DNA from: Microvirga splendida
Lineage (GTDB): Bacteria; Pseudomonadota; Alphaproteobacteria; Rhizobiales; Beijerinckiaceae
Direction: 5' to 3'
Assembly: GCF_016427565.1 (NCBI RefSeq)
Contig: NZ_JAELXT010000005.1
Coordinates: 124,001 to 188,000, forward strand
Length of the DNA: 64,000 nt
Part shown: one piece after another, positions 47,272 through 55,716 of the stretch
Layout: the number at the start of each line of letters is the position of its first letter
Numbering within the stretch: the stretch's first letter is position 1
Position numbers and translations under genes: made by a program
Notes under the pieces: generated by a model
Database searches by the model: none
What the model was told of the DNA's origin: nothing
What the model saw: only the letters and a program-made list of their open reading frames with translations

Positions 47272-47700
47272 TTACCCTCCCCTTGAGGGGGAGGGTCGGC
47301 CTTCAGGCCGGGGTGGGGTGGGAAGCGCAAGCGCTTCCGAGTGAGGCAAGCCATACAGGGCCGCGTAAATGGTGTCGAGAACGCCGTTCAGGTTCTCGGA
47401 GAGTTCGGCGTTCCAGAAGCGGACGACGCGATAGCCTTCCGCTTCGAGCCATCGGGTTCTGGCCTCGTCCTTGGCGGCGATTTCATTCTGGGAATGGTGG
47501 CCGCCGTCGAGTTCGATCAGCAGGCGCGCCTTCAGGCAGGCGAAGTCGGCGACATAGGGACCGATGGGGACCTGGCGGCGGAAGTGGCTGCCATAGACGG
47601 GGATGCGTTTCAGGGCGCGCCAGAGGCGCTGCTCCGGCTCGGTGGTGTTCGAGCGGAGCTGCTTTGCTCTTTCGCGTCTGAAGCGGCTGATGTCGGGCAT
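47272..47700 (-). CDS. DUF559 endonuclease-like protein inside a palindromic element
   Basis: 142 aa from ATG 47700 (a longer frame begins at 47724). DUF559 domains have the Vsr-like PD-(D/E)XK nuclease fold. Hallmarks present: AKQLRSNTTEPEQRLWRAL, HFRRQVPIGPYVADFAC, LLIELDGGHH (Glu-x-Asp) and YRVVRFWNAEL. The last ~20 residues (PTPPRPEGRPSPSRGG) simply translate the left palindromic arm. The stop TAA is formed from the last base of the element plus two flanking bases. It interrupts the liv cluster between the binding-protein gene and livHM. Catalytic activity untested. Confidence 0.85.
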   Translation of the reverse strand: MPDISRFRRERAKQLRSNTTEPEQRLWRALKRIPVYGSHFRRQVPIGPYVADFACLKARLLIELDGGHHSQNEIAAKDEARTRWLEAEGYRVVRFWNAELSENLNGVLDTIYAALYGLPHSEALALPTPPRPEGRPSPSRGG

Positions 47701-47770
47701 GATTGCTTTCGGTTGCGGTGCCACCCCACCCCGGCGCTTGTGCGCCGACCCTCCCCCTCAAGGGGAGGGT
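47274..47770. mobile_element. DUF559-carrying composite palindromic element in the liv operon
   Basis: About 497 bp bounded by inverted two-hairpin modules. Left: ACCCTCCCCTTGAGGGGGAG, GGTCGGCCTTCAGGCCG (stem CGGCC-ttca-GGCCG, 47297-47310), GGGGTGGGGTGGG. Right: CCACCCCACCCCGGCGC, with CGGCGC-ttgt-GCGCCG at 47732-47747, and CTCCCCCTCAAGGGGAGGG. The only gene inside is the DUF559 gene. Element ends lie 3 bp from the stop/start of livHM and about 10 bp from the stop of the binding-protein gene. Mobility is inferred; no target-site duplication was established. Confidence 0.6.
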
Positions 47771-47779
47771 GAAGGAGCG

Positions 47780-48985
47780 TCAATCCTTCCGGGCCGCCTT
47801 CACGTCGGCCTCGCTCGGCATGAAGGCGGCGCCGTCCTTGTAGGTCCAGTCGGTCATGCCGCCGGTTGCGCCCTTCTGGACGAGCTTGCCGACCCAGGCG
47901 CCCATGGTGGACTGGTTGTCGATGCCGCGCATGGTGACGGGGCCGATCACGGTATCGAACTTCGCATCCTCGAGCGCTTTGATGACGGCTTCCGTTTCGG
48001 TGGAGCCGGCGCGCTCGATGGCGTCGCGGATCATGTAGGCCACCATGTAGCCCAGCAGCGAGCCGAGGCGCGGCGTCTCGTTGTACTTGGCCCGGTAGGC
48101 GTCGATGAAGGCCTTGTGCTTGGGCTCCTTGATCTCGTCCCAGGGATAGCCGGTCACGGTCCAGCCCTCGGGCACCTCGTCCTTCAGCGGCAGGAGCCAT
48201 TCGGGCTCGCCGGTCAGGAGAGAGAGAACGGTCGCGTCCTCGAAGAGACCCCGGGTGTTGCCCTCGCGGACGAACTGGGTGAGGTCGGGGCCGAAGAGCA
48301 CGTTGAAGATGCCGTCGGGCTTGGCCTGCTCGAGGGCCGACACGGTGGCGCCGGCCTCGATCTTGCCGAGCGCCGGATACTGCTCGGCAACGATCTCGGC
48401 ACCCGGCACCTGCTCCTGGATCAGGCGCTTGAACACGGCGGCGGCCGACTGGCCGTATTCGTAGTTCGGCGCCACGATGGCCCAGCGTTTGGCGCCGGAG
48501 GCCTTGGCCTGCTCCACCAGCATGCCGACCTGCATGAAGTTGTTGGGCCGGACGCGGAACGTGTAGGGGTTGCCCTGCGCCATGGTGATGGCGTCGGTGA
48601 GCGGCTCGGCCGCGATGTAGACGATCTTCTTCTGGTTGGCGAAATCCGCCATGGCGACGCCGACATTCGACAGGAAGGAGCCGAAGAGCAGCGAGACGCC
48701 CTCGCGGCTCACGAGCTCGTCCGCGACGCGGGTGGCGCTGCCCGGGGTCGCGCCGTCGTCGCGGGAGATGATCTCGATCTTGCGTCCAAGCACGCCGCCC
48801 TTGGCGTTGATCTCCTCAATGGCCATCTGCCAGCCGTTGCGGTAGGGCACCGTGAATGCCGCCCACTGCGCATAGGAATTCAGCTCGCCGATCTTGATCG
48901 GAGGCTGCTGCGCCTGAGCCGCCGGCGCCCCAAGGGCGAGCGCCGCTCCAAGAGCAAGCCAGCGGATCGTCGATATTGTCGCCAT
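47780..48985 (-). CDS. Branched-chain amino acid/amide ABC transporter substrate-binding protein
   Basis: 401-aa periplasmic binding protein (LivJ/AmiC/UrtA class). Signal peptide MATISTIRWLALGAALALG to AQAQ (cleavage near 27), then QPPIKIGELNSYAQWAAFTVP. Stretches SRDDGATPGSATRVADELV and APNYEYGQSAAAVFKRLIQE are typical of the periplasmic-binding fold. ATG 48985 is chosen since the 73 extra upstream codons are not signal-like. It precedes the DUF559 element and livHM. An amidase gene lies divergently 157 bp away, which makes short-chain amides possible substrates (inference). Confidence 0.92.
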   Translation of the reverse strand: MATISTIRWLALGAALALGAPAAQAQQPPIKIGELNSYAQWAAFTVPYRNGWQMAIEEINAKGGVLGRKIEIISRDDGATPGSATRVADELVSREGVSLLFGSFLSNVGVAMADFANQKKIVYIAAEPLTDAITMAQGNPYTFRVRPNNFMQVGMLVEQAKASGAKRWAIVAPNYEYGQSAAAVFKRLIQEQVPGAEIVAEQYPALGKIEAGATVSALEQAKPDGIFNVLFGPDLTQFVREGNTRGLFEDATVLSLLTGEPEWLLPLKDEVPEGWTVTGYPWDEIKEPKHKAFIDAYRAKYNETPRLGSLLGYMVAYMIRDAIERAGSTETEAVIKALEDAKFDTVIGPVTMRGIDNQSTMGAWVGKLVQKGATGGMTDWTYKDGAAFMPSEADVKAARKD

Positions 48986-49141
48986 CACGGCATCCCTTCC
49001 ATCGAGAATGTGCCTGGATTTAGGGCCAACCGGGTCGAGAAGAAAGACACAAACCGCCAAGGTTCGTGAAATCCTGCCTTGCCCGTCACCGGGAGAGGAT
49101 GACACATTCGCTCCTCCTTCGTTCCCTCGAGTGACAGGCTC

Positions 49142-50326
49142 ATGCTTCTCGACCGTGACCCCGCCCATGCTTTCATGCCCTATCCGGCCGTACCGGCTCC
49201 CCATGCGCCGACGGGGCCGCTATCCGGCCTGACCTTCGCCGCCAAGGACCTGTTCGACGTGGCGGGCTATCCGACCAGCGCCGGATCGCCCCACATGCTG
49301 GCCATGTCAGGCGTCAGGACCCGCACGGCGCCCACCGTCCAGAGACTTCTCGACTCCGGCGCGCGCTTCGTGGGCAAGACCATCACGGACGAGCTCGCCT
49401 TCTCCATGAGCGGCAAGAACGCCCATTTCGGCACGCCGGTGAACGGCGGGGCGCCCGACCGGATTCCCGGCGGCTCGTCCTCCGGGTCGGCGGCGGCTGT
49501 GTCCAATGGCTTGTGCGATTTCGCCCTCGGCACCGACACCGGGGGGTCGGTGCGGGCACCGGCCAATCATTGCGGCCTCTTCGGCATCCGGCCGACCCAT
49601 GCCCGGGTGAGCCTGGAACTCTGCCACGACCTTGCCCCCTCGTTCGACACCTGCGGCTACTTCACCCGCGACGGTGCCACCTTCGAGCGGGTGGGCGAGG
49701 TGCTGCTGGGCGAGGATCCGACGCCCCTGCCGCAGACGCCCCGGGTGCTCCTGGGGCTGGACGCATTCGGGCTGCTTCACAAAGAGGTGCGGGAGGCCCT
49801 CGCGCCGGCCCTGCGCCGGGCCGAGGCCGTGCTGGGCGAGCCCCAGGAGGTCGAGGTGGCCACGGAGGGCTTCACGGCGCTCTACTGGGCCATGCGCTAT
49901 ATCCAGAGCCGGGAGGCCTGGGCGACCGATGGGCCGATGATCGAGCGCTACAACCCGCCCCTCGGCCCCGGCGTGGCCGACCGGTTCGAGTTCTCCAAGG
50001 CGGTGACCGACAACCAGTTCACGGAAGCCCAGGTGATTCGCGCTGCGTTCCGCAAGCGCTTCAATGCCATGCTCGACGGCGCCGTGCTGATCCTGCCGAC
50101 CATGCCGGATATCGCGCCGCTTCTCACCGAGAGCGACGCATCCCTGAACGACTATCGCAACAACGCCCTGAACCTGCTCTGCCTGTCGGTGCTCTCCAGC
50201 CTGCCCCAGGTTTCGATCCCGCTCGCCTCCCGGTCCGGCGCTCCGCTGGGGCTGTCGATCATGGGGCCGGCAGGGTCGGACCTGAGCCTCGTGCGGCTGG
50301 CGCGCCGCATCGCGGAAGGCGCATAG
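49142..50326 (+). CDS. Amidase signature family hydrolase
   Basis: 394-aa amidase. Catalytic triad: Lys35 in FAAKDLFDV, a Ser of GGSSSGSAAAV (about 111-121), and nucleophile Ser136 in TDTGGSVRAPAN. It lies divergently from the amide/branched-chain amino acid binding-protein gene. Hydrolysis of an imported amide to acid plus ammonia is plausible. Substrate unproven; GatA is excluded by its length and context. The SMP-30 gene follows 87 bp later. Confidence 0.92.
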   Translation: MLLDRDPAHAFMPYPAVPAPHAPTGPLSGLTFAAKDLFDVAGYPTSAGSPHMLAMSGVRTRTAPTVQRLLDSGARFVGKTITDELAFSMSGKNAHFGTPVNGGAPDRIPGGSSSGSAAAVSNGLCDFALGTDTGGSVRAPANHCGLFGIRPTHARVSLELCHDLAPSFDTCGYFTRDGATFERVGEVLLGEDPTPLPQTPRVLLGLDAFGLLHKEVREALAPALRRAEAVLGEPQEVEVATEGFTALYWAMRYIQSREAWATDGPMIERYNPPLGPGVADRFEFSKAVTDNQFTEAQVIRAAFRKRFNAMLDGAVLILPTMPDIAPLLTESDASLNDYRNNALNLLCLSVLSSLPQVSIPLASRSGAPLGLSIMGPAGSDLSLVRLARRIAEGA

Positions 50327-50413
50327 CCGAGGGCACCCATCGGGGACCCATCGGACGCGGCCGGAGTTACCGGCAGAGCGAGAAGCAAACCACGAGCCTC
50401 ACGAGGGGAAGCC

Positions 50414-51295
50414 ATGACGCATCCAGCCGTTCACCCGGAAACGCCGCATGTGGCGGTGGCCAGCGCCTGCGTGCTGGGCGAAGGGCCGGTGTGGGATCAC
50501 CGCTCGAACACCCTGTTCTGGGTCGACATCAAGAACCCGGGTGTCTGGCGCTATCGCGCGGAGACGAAGGAGCATTTCCGCATCGACGCGCCCGAGCGGA
50601 TCGGCTTCATCGCCCTGACGCCGGATGAGGATGTGGTGGTCGCGGGCTTCAAGTCGGGCCTCGCCCGCTTCAACCTCAAGACCGGCGCGGTCGAACCCAT
50701 CGTATCTCCCGACAAGGACAAGCCCAGCAACCGCATCAACGACGGCCATGTGGGGCCGGACGGGGCGATCTATTTCGGCACCATGGACGACGAGGAGGAG
50801 AGCGCCTCCGGGGCGTTCTGGCGCTGGGACGGGAGGGAACTGACCCAGTTCCATTCCGGCATCGTGGTCACCAACGGCCCAGCCTTCAGCCATGACGGCC
50901 GCAGGATCTACGCCACCGACACCATGGGCCAGACGATCTTTGCCCTCGATGCAGGCGAGGGCTCCATCGGCGAACCGCGTCCCTTCGCGCGCTTCGAGCA
51001 GAGCTGGGGCTATCCGGATGGCATGGCGGTCGATGCGGAAGGGCATGTGTGGGTCTGCCACTGGGGCGCCTCGCGCATCACGCGCTTTGCTCCCGACGGC
51101 ACGGTGGAGCGGACCGTCTCGGTCCCGACCGCCCAGGTGACGAAATGCGCCTTCGGCGGGCCCGATCTCACCACCCTCTACATCACCACCGCGTCCATCG
51201 GCCGGGATCCGCATATCGACGTGATGGCCGGCCATCTCTTCAAGGTGGAGACGGGCGGCATCCGTGGGCTGAAGACCAACATTTTCGAAGGGTAG
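50414..51295 (+). CDS. SMP-30/gluconolactonase/LRE family protein
   Basis: 293-aa six-bladed beta-propeller, probably a sugar lactonase with a single metal ion. Landmarks: VLGEGPVWDHRSNTLFWVDI (first metal Glu in the GEGP motif), NRINDGHVGPDGAIYFGTMD (metal Asn/Asp), NGPAFSHDGRRIYATDTM (catalytic Asp region). Five bases separate it from the next epimerase gene, which makes the two an operon for sugar-acid or aldose catabolism. Confidence 0.92.
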   Translation: MTHPAVHPETPHVAVASACVLGEGPVWDHRSNTLFWVDIKNPGVWRYRAETKEHFRIDAPERIGFIALTPDEDVVVAGFKSGLARFNLKTGAVEPIVSPDKDKPSNRINDGHVGPDGAIYFGTMDDEEESASGAFWRWDGRELTQFHSGIVVTNGPAFSHDGRRIYATDTMGQTIFALDAGEGSIGEPRPFARFEQSWGYPDGMAVDAEGHVWVCHWGASRITRFAPDGTVERTVSVPTAQVTKCAFGGPDLTTLYITTASIGRDPHIDVMAGHLFKVETGGIRGLKTNIFEG

Positions 51296-51300
51296 GCACC

Positions 51301-52314
51301 ATGAGCATCGAGCGCTTCGGCTCCCTCGACGGGCAGGACGTCCTGCAGGTCTCGCTGGTAGGTCCTGACGGCATGGAGATGAAGGTCCTGACCTGGGGCG
51401 CCGTGGTGCGCGACCTCGTCGTGCCGTCCAAGGCCGGTCCCCAGCGGGTGGTGCTCGGGCTCAACTCCATCGAGGATTACGTCGCCCATTCCCCCTATTT
51501 CGGCGCCATCGTCGGGCGCCACGCCAACCGCATCGGTGGCGCGTGCTTCACCCTGAACGGGGAGGCCTATCGTCTCGATGCCAACGAGGGTCGCAACCAG
51601 CTGCATGGCGGCTCGATGGGCTTCGGCACGCGGCTTTGGAGCATCATCGATCACACCGACACCAGCGTCACTTTAAGCCTCGTGTCGGAGGACGGCGACA
51701 TGGGCTATCCGGGCCGGCTTGTCGCCACCTGCACCTACACGCTCCTGCCCTCATGCGGCTTGCGGATCGTGCTCGAGGCCACCTGCGACCAGCCGACGCC
51801 GGTCAATCTCACCACCCACGGCTATTTCAACCTCGACGGCAGCGCGGACGTCCTTTCGCACCACCTCATGATTGCCGCCGATTACACCACGCCGACCCGT
51901 CCCGACCTCATCCCGACGGGGGAGATCCGGCGCGTGGCGAACACGGGCTACGATTTCACCACCTTGAGGCCCATCGGGGCGGCCGAGTTCACCCAGGAGC
52001 GCATCCTCTACGACACCAACTACGTGCTTCACGGACCTTACGGGGAGCTTCGGCACGCCGCGACCCTGGCGTCGCGCAAGAGCGGGGTGTCCATGGATCT
52101 CTGGACCACCGAGCCCGGCCTCCAGTTCTATGACGGTCACCTGATGGACATGCCGGTCCAGGGCCTCGGAGGGGTTCGATATGGCCGGCATGGAGGGCTC
52201 TGCCTCGAGCCGCAGCGCTTCCCCGACAGCCCCAATAAAGCCCATTTTCCGTCGTCTGTTCTGATGCCCGGTCAGGTGTCTCGCCAGGTCAGCGAACTCA
52301 GGTTCTCTCGCTGA
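51301..52314 (+). CDS. Aldose 1-epimerase (galactose mutarotase-like)
   Basis: 337-aa beta-sandwich enzyme that interconverts anomers of aldoses. Catalytic His lies in NLTTHGYFNLDG and catalytic Glu in GLCLEPQRFPDS near the C terminus; VVGRHANRI-type and NQLHGGSMGFGTRLW are conserved. ATG 51301 comes 5 bp after the SMP-30 stop and has AGGCACC upstream; the frame from 51049 is a shadow. It partners the lactonase. Confidence 0.92.
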   Translation: MSIERFGSLDGQDVLQVSLVGPDGMEMKVLTWGAVVRDLVVPSKAGPQRVVLGLNSIEDYVAHSPYFGAIVGRHANRIGGACFTLNGEAYRLDANEGRNQLHGGSMGFGTRLWSIIDHTDTSVTLSLVSEDGDMGYPGRLVATCTYTLLPSCGLRIVLEATCDQPTPVNLTTHGYFNLDGSADVLSHHLMIAADYTTPTRPDLIPTGEIRRVANTGYDFTTLRPIGAAEFTQERILYDTNYVLHGPYGELRHAATLASRKSGVSMDLWTTEPGLQFYDGHLMDMPVQGLGGVRYGRHGGLCLEPQRFPDSPNKAHFPSSVLMPGQVSRQVSELRFSR

Positions 52315-52400
52315 CGGAAGGAACTTTGCTCACGCAGGGTTGTTCTTCTTTGTAGGCGTTGCGTTCTCAGACAAACACAACACGGTGGGGGAAGGCGCTC

Positions 52401-52577
52401 ATGCCGGTGCTCGATGCCAAAGCTTTGGAAATTGATCCCAAAGGAATGACTTTCCTCAAGAGCATTCTGCGCCCGCTCGCCTCTTCCGAGGTAACCCCAA
52501 AGGATAGTCCCCGGATCGCCCGGATCCGGCTTCACATCCCGAGGCGGGTGCGCGAAGCCGTCACTGGAACGGCGTGA
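52401..52577 (+). CDS. Small hypothetical protein
   Basis: 58 aa from ATG 52401, with GGGGAAGG about 8 nt upstream; another in-frame ATG at 52359 is possible. Sequence MPVLDAKALEIDPKGMTFLK starts well ordered and the C terminus is basic (RIARIRLHIPRRVREAV). No family recognised. Kept because of a good ribosome-binding site and lower-GC sense codons, but it could be spurious. Confidence 0.45.
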   Translation: MPVLDAKALEIDPKGMTFLKSILRPLASSEVTPKDSPRIARIRLHIPRRVREAVTGTA

Positions 52578-52608
52578 CGGGCTCTGTCGAGCCCGCCACC
52601 TTTCTCAC

Positions 52609-54687
52609 TCAAGCATCTGCACCCGCAGCGACCAGCCCGCGCTTGGCCAAGAGAGCGTCCGCCGTCGGCAGCCGTCCGCGGAACGCCGTGTAGGCTTCGG
52701 CCGGATCGCGCAGATTGCCGGCGGAGTAGATGAAGCGCTTCAGCTTGTCGGCCATGTCCCGGTTGAAGGCGTCGCCCGTTTCCTCGAAGGCCGTGAAGGC
52801 ATCCGCATCCAGCACCTCCGACCAGAGATAGCTGTAGTAGCCCGACGAATAACCGTCGCCGGAGAACACGTGCGTGAAATGCGGCGTGCGGTGGCGCATG
52901 ATGATCTCGCGCGGCATGCCGATTTTCTCCAGCGTCTCCGCCTCGAAGGCCGACGCGTCGAGATTGCTCAGATCCCTGCGGCGGTGCAGTTCGAGATCGA
53001 CGAAGGCCGAGGCGAGGTACTCGACCGTGGCGAAGCCCTGGTTGAAGTTGCGCGCCGCCATCAGGCGCTCGAGCAGTTCTTCGGGAATTGGCTCGCCGGT
53101 CCGGTAATGGGTCGCGTAGCGGCGCAGGATGTCAGGCTGCGAGAGCCAGTGCTCGTAGAGCTGCGAGGGCAGCTCCACGAAATCTGTCGAGACGGCCGTT
53201 CCCGCCAGCAGCGGATAGGTCACGTTCGAGAGAAGACCATGCAGGCCGTGGCCGAACTCATGGAATAGGGTGCGGGCATCGTCGAAGCTCAGGAGCGACG
53301 GCTCGCCCGCGCCGCCCTTGGCGAAGTTCATCACGTTGACGATGATAGGGCGAATGTCGCCGGTGAGCCGTTCCTGCGACCGGAAGGCGCTCATCCAGGC
53401 GCCGCTGCGCTTCGACGAGCGCGCGAAGTAGTCGCCGATGAAGGTGCCCACATGCCGGCCTTCCGCATCCATCACCTGCCAGGCGCGAATGTCGGGATGG
53501 TACTTCGGGAAGTCCTTCAGCTCCTGGAAGCTCAGGCCGAAGAGCCGATGCGCCGTCTCGAAGGATGCTTCGATGATGCGGTCGAGCTGAAAATAGGGCT
53601 TGATCGTCGCCTCATCGAGATTGTGGCGCGCCATGCGGACCTGATCGGCATAGTAGCGCCAGTCCCACGGCTCGATGGCGATGTTGTCGCCGATGGATTG
53701 CGCCTGGGCCTGCAGGTCGTTGCGCTCCTGCTGGGCACGGGCGCGGGCCGGCGCCCACACGTCCTTGAGGAGCTTCATCACGTTGTCGGGCGTCTTGGCC
53801 ATAGTATCGCTGAGCTTGAAATCCGCGAAGGTCTCGTAGCCCAGGAGCTTTGCCCGCTCGGCGCGCAGGGCCGCCGTCTCCGCAATGATGGCCTTGTTGT
53901 CGGTCGCATTGCCGTTATCGCCGCGTGCGGCCCAGGCCTTGAAGGCCTGCTCGCGCAGGTCGCGGTGCTTGGAGAATTGCAGGAACGGCTCGATGCTGGA
54001 GCGGGAGAGGGTGATGACGTGCTTGCCCTTGAGCCCGCGCTCTTCTGCGGCCTGCGCGGCTGCCTCGCGCAGGAAGGACGGCAGCCCTTCGAGATCCGCC
54101 TCGCCGTCGAGAACGAGCTGGTAGGATTTCTCGTCCGCCAGCACATTCTGCGAGAACTGCGTGCCGAGGCTCGCCAGCCGTTCGGTGATGGCGGCAAGCC
54201 GCTTCTTCTCCTCGGGCCCGAGCTTCGCGCCGGCGCGCACGAAGATCGTGTGATAGCGGTCGAGAACGCGCATCTGCTCAGGATCGAGCCCGAGGCTCTC
54301 GCGCTTCTCGTAGAGCGCCGCCACGCGCCGGTAGAGCGCCTCGTTCATGAAGATGCTGTTGCGGTGCTTGGCGAGAACCGGCGCCATCTCGCGCTCGATG
54401 GCCTGGAGCGCGTCGTTGGTGTGCGAGCCTGCGAGGTTGAAGAACACGCCGCCCACCGTCTTGAGCGTCCGGCCGCTGCGCTCAAGCGCCTCGATGGTGT
54501 TGGCGAAGGTGGGCGCTTCCGTGCTCTCGGCAATCGCCCCGATCTGGGTCTGCTGTTCGGCAAGGGCATGATCGAAGGCCGGCCTGTAATGCTCCGGCGC
54601 GATGCTCTCGAAAGGCGGAAGACCGAACGGGGTCGTCCATGGCGTGAGAAGGGGATTGCCTGCGAGAGCCGCGTCTGAAGCCGTCAT
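52609..54687 (-). CDS. M3-family oligopeptidase (Dcp/PrlC type)
   Basis: 692-aa zinc metallopeptidase that cleaves oligopeptides in the cytoplasm (no signal peptide). HEFGH at residues 476-480 gives two His ligands and the catalytic Glu; the third ligand Glu falls about 25 residues later. N-terminal PLLTPWTTPFGLPPFE and C-terminal YSSGYYSYLWSEVLDADAF are typical of oligopeptidase A/peptidyl-dipeptidase Dcp. Length matches. Monocistronic, upstream of the Tat-type esterase on the same strand. Confidence 0.95.
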   Translation of the reverse strand: MTASDAALAGNPLLTPWTTPFGLPPFESIAPEHYRPAFDHALAEQQTQIGAIAESTEAPTFANTIEALERSGRTLKTVGGVFFNLAGSHTNDALQAIEREMAPVLAKHRNSIFMNEALYRRVAALYEKRESLGLDPEQMRVLDRYHTIFVRAGAKLGPEEKKRLAAITERLASLGTQFSQNVLADEKSYQLVLDGEADLEGLPSFLREAAAQAAEERGLKGKHVITLSRSSIEPFLQFSKHRDLREQAFKAWAARGDNGNATDNKAIIAETAALRAERAKLLGYETFADFKLSDTMAKTPDNVMKLLKDVWAPARARAQQERNDLQAQAQSIGDNIAIEPWDWRYYADQVRMARHNLDEATIKPYFQLDRIIEASFETAHRLFGLSFQELKDFPKYHPDIRAWQVMDAEGRHVGTFIGDYFARSSKRSGAWMSAFRSQERLTGDIRPIIVNVMNFAKGGAGEPSLLSFDDARTLFHEFGHGLHGLLSNVTYPLLAGTAVSTDFVELPSQLYEHWLSQPDILRRYATHYRTGEPIPEELLERLMAARNFNQGFATVEYLASAFVDLELHRRRDLSNLDASAFEAETLEKIGMPREIIMRHRTPHFTHVFSGDGYSSGYYSYLWSEVLDADAFTAFEETGDAFNRDMADKLKRFIYSAGNLRDPAEAYTAFRGRLPTADALLAKRGLVAAGADA

Positions 54688-54732
54688 GATCGCTCCTGCC
54701 TGTTGATTGGGAGGCCTGAAGTTTTAATCGCG

Positions 54733-55524
54733 TCAGCCACCCACGGAAAGGGGGCTCGAGTTTAATGCGGCCCGGCTACCGGCAAGGTGACGCTGCAGGA
54801 AGGCGAGCGCCCTGCGGGTCGCATCTTCCTCCGCCGCACCCCTGAAGCCATGGCCTTGGCCAGGATAGACCTTGATCTCGTGCGGCACGTTCTGCTGGCG
54901 CAGCAGGGCCTCCACCGCATAGGCATTGGCCACCGGCACGATGGGATCGGCCGCGCCGTGCAGCACCAGGGTCGGCGGCAGGCGCGACGTGGTGGGAATG
55001 GCGCCCTGCGGCAGCGGCCCGAAATAGTTCACCAGCGCCTTCACACGAGGATCGGTGCTCGACACGGCCAGCCCCAAGGCGGCACCCAGGGAAATGCCCA
55101 CGATGCCGACCCGGCTCGAATCGGCACCCGGATGCTTTGCCGCGAAGGCGAGGGCATCCTGGACGGTGCTCATCCACGGCATGAAGTTCTGGAACAGGGT
55201 GCTGAATGAGGCCCGCTTCTCGCCCGTCCGGTCGAGATAGTGGACCAGGTGAACCTGATAGCCGGCGGCCGCCACCTCGCGGGCCGCGTCCCGATATTGG
55301 GAGTTGTAGCTCAAGCCATCGGCGCCGTGCAGCATGAGGAGCGTGGGGCGGGGCGAGGCGCCGGAGCCTTGAAAGGTTTCGACGGCAATGGCCTTGCCGC
55401 CGCTCGTGAACGAGTTGCGCTGTGCGGTGACGGGCATCGAGAGGGACTTGTCCTGTTTGGCCTGGGCACTGGAAGAGGCAGCAAGGGCTGCCCCGATCAG
55501 AAGGTTTCGTCTGGTGATCGACAT
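54733..55524 (-). CDS. Exported dienelactone hydrolase/alpha-beta hydrolase
   Basis: 263 aa from ATG 55524. MSITRRNLLIGAALAASSS is a Tat-like leader (twin Arg followed by a hydrophobic stretch). The hydrolase core has nucleophile Ser in VGIVGISLGAALG, Asp in HGAADPIVPV and His in GQGHGFRGA. Dienelactone-hydrolase-like fold; esters or peptides are possible substrates. The longer frame from 55599 lacks a leader. It ends about 45 bp from the M3 peptidase start and is divergent from the AI-2E gene. Confidence 0.87.
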   Translation of the reverse strand: MSITRRNLLIGAALAASSSAQAKQDKSLSMPVTAQRNSFTSGGKAIAVETFQGSGASPRPTLLMLHGADGLSYNSQYRDAAREVAAAGYQVHLVHYLDRTGEKRASFSTLFQNFMPWMSTVQDALAFAAKHPGADSSRVGIVGISLGAALGLAVSSTDPRVKALVNYFGPLPQGAIPTTSRLPPTLVLHGAADPIVPVANAYAVEALLRQQNVPHEIKVYPGQGHGFRGAAEEDATRRALAFLQRHLAGSRAALNSSPLSVGG

Positions 55525-55716
55525 GGGAGTTTGAAGCCGTTCGGCGGGAATTTCGTCCCCTTGAAATGGGTGCGCGTCCCTAAGGCTTGCAGATGGCAAA
55601 AGGTCCCAGCATTTCGCTCAGACAAGCTTTCGGCCAAGCTTAAGGATCGTTTCAGGCTTGAGCACGTTGTTTGCAGGCCAGCGAGATCGTCTCGCCGGCA
55701 TGCAGAGATGACCTGA

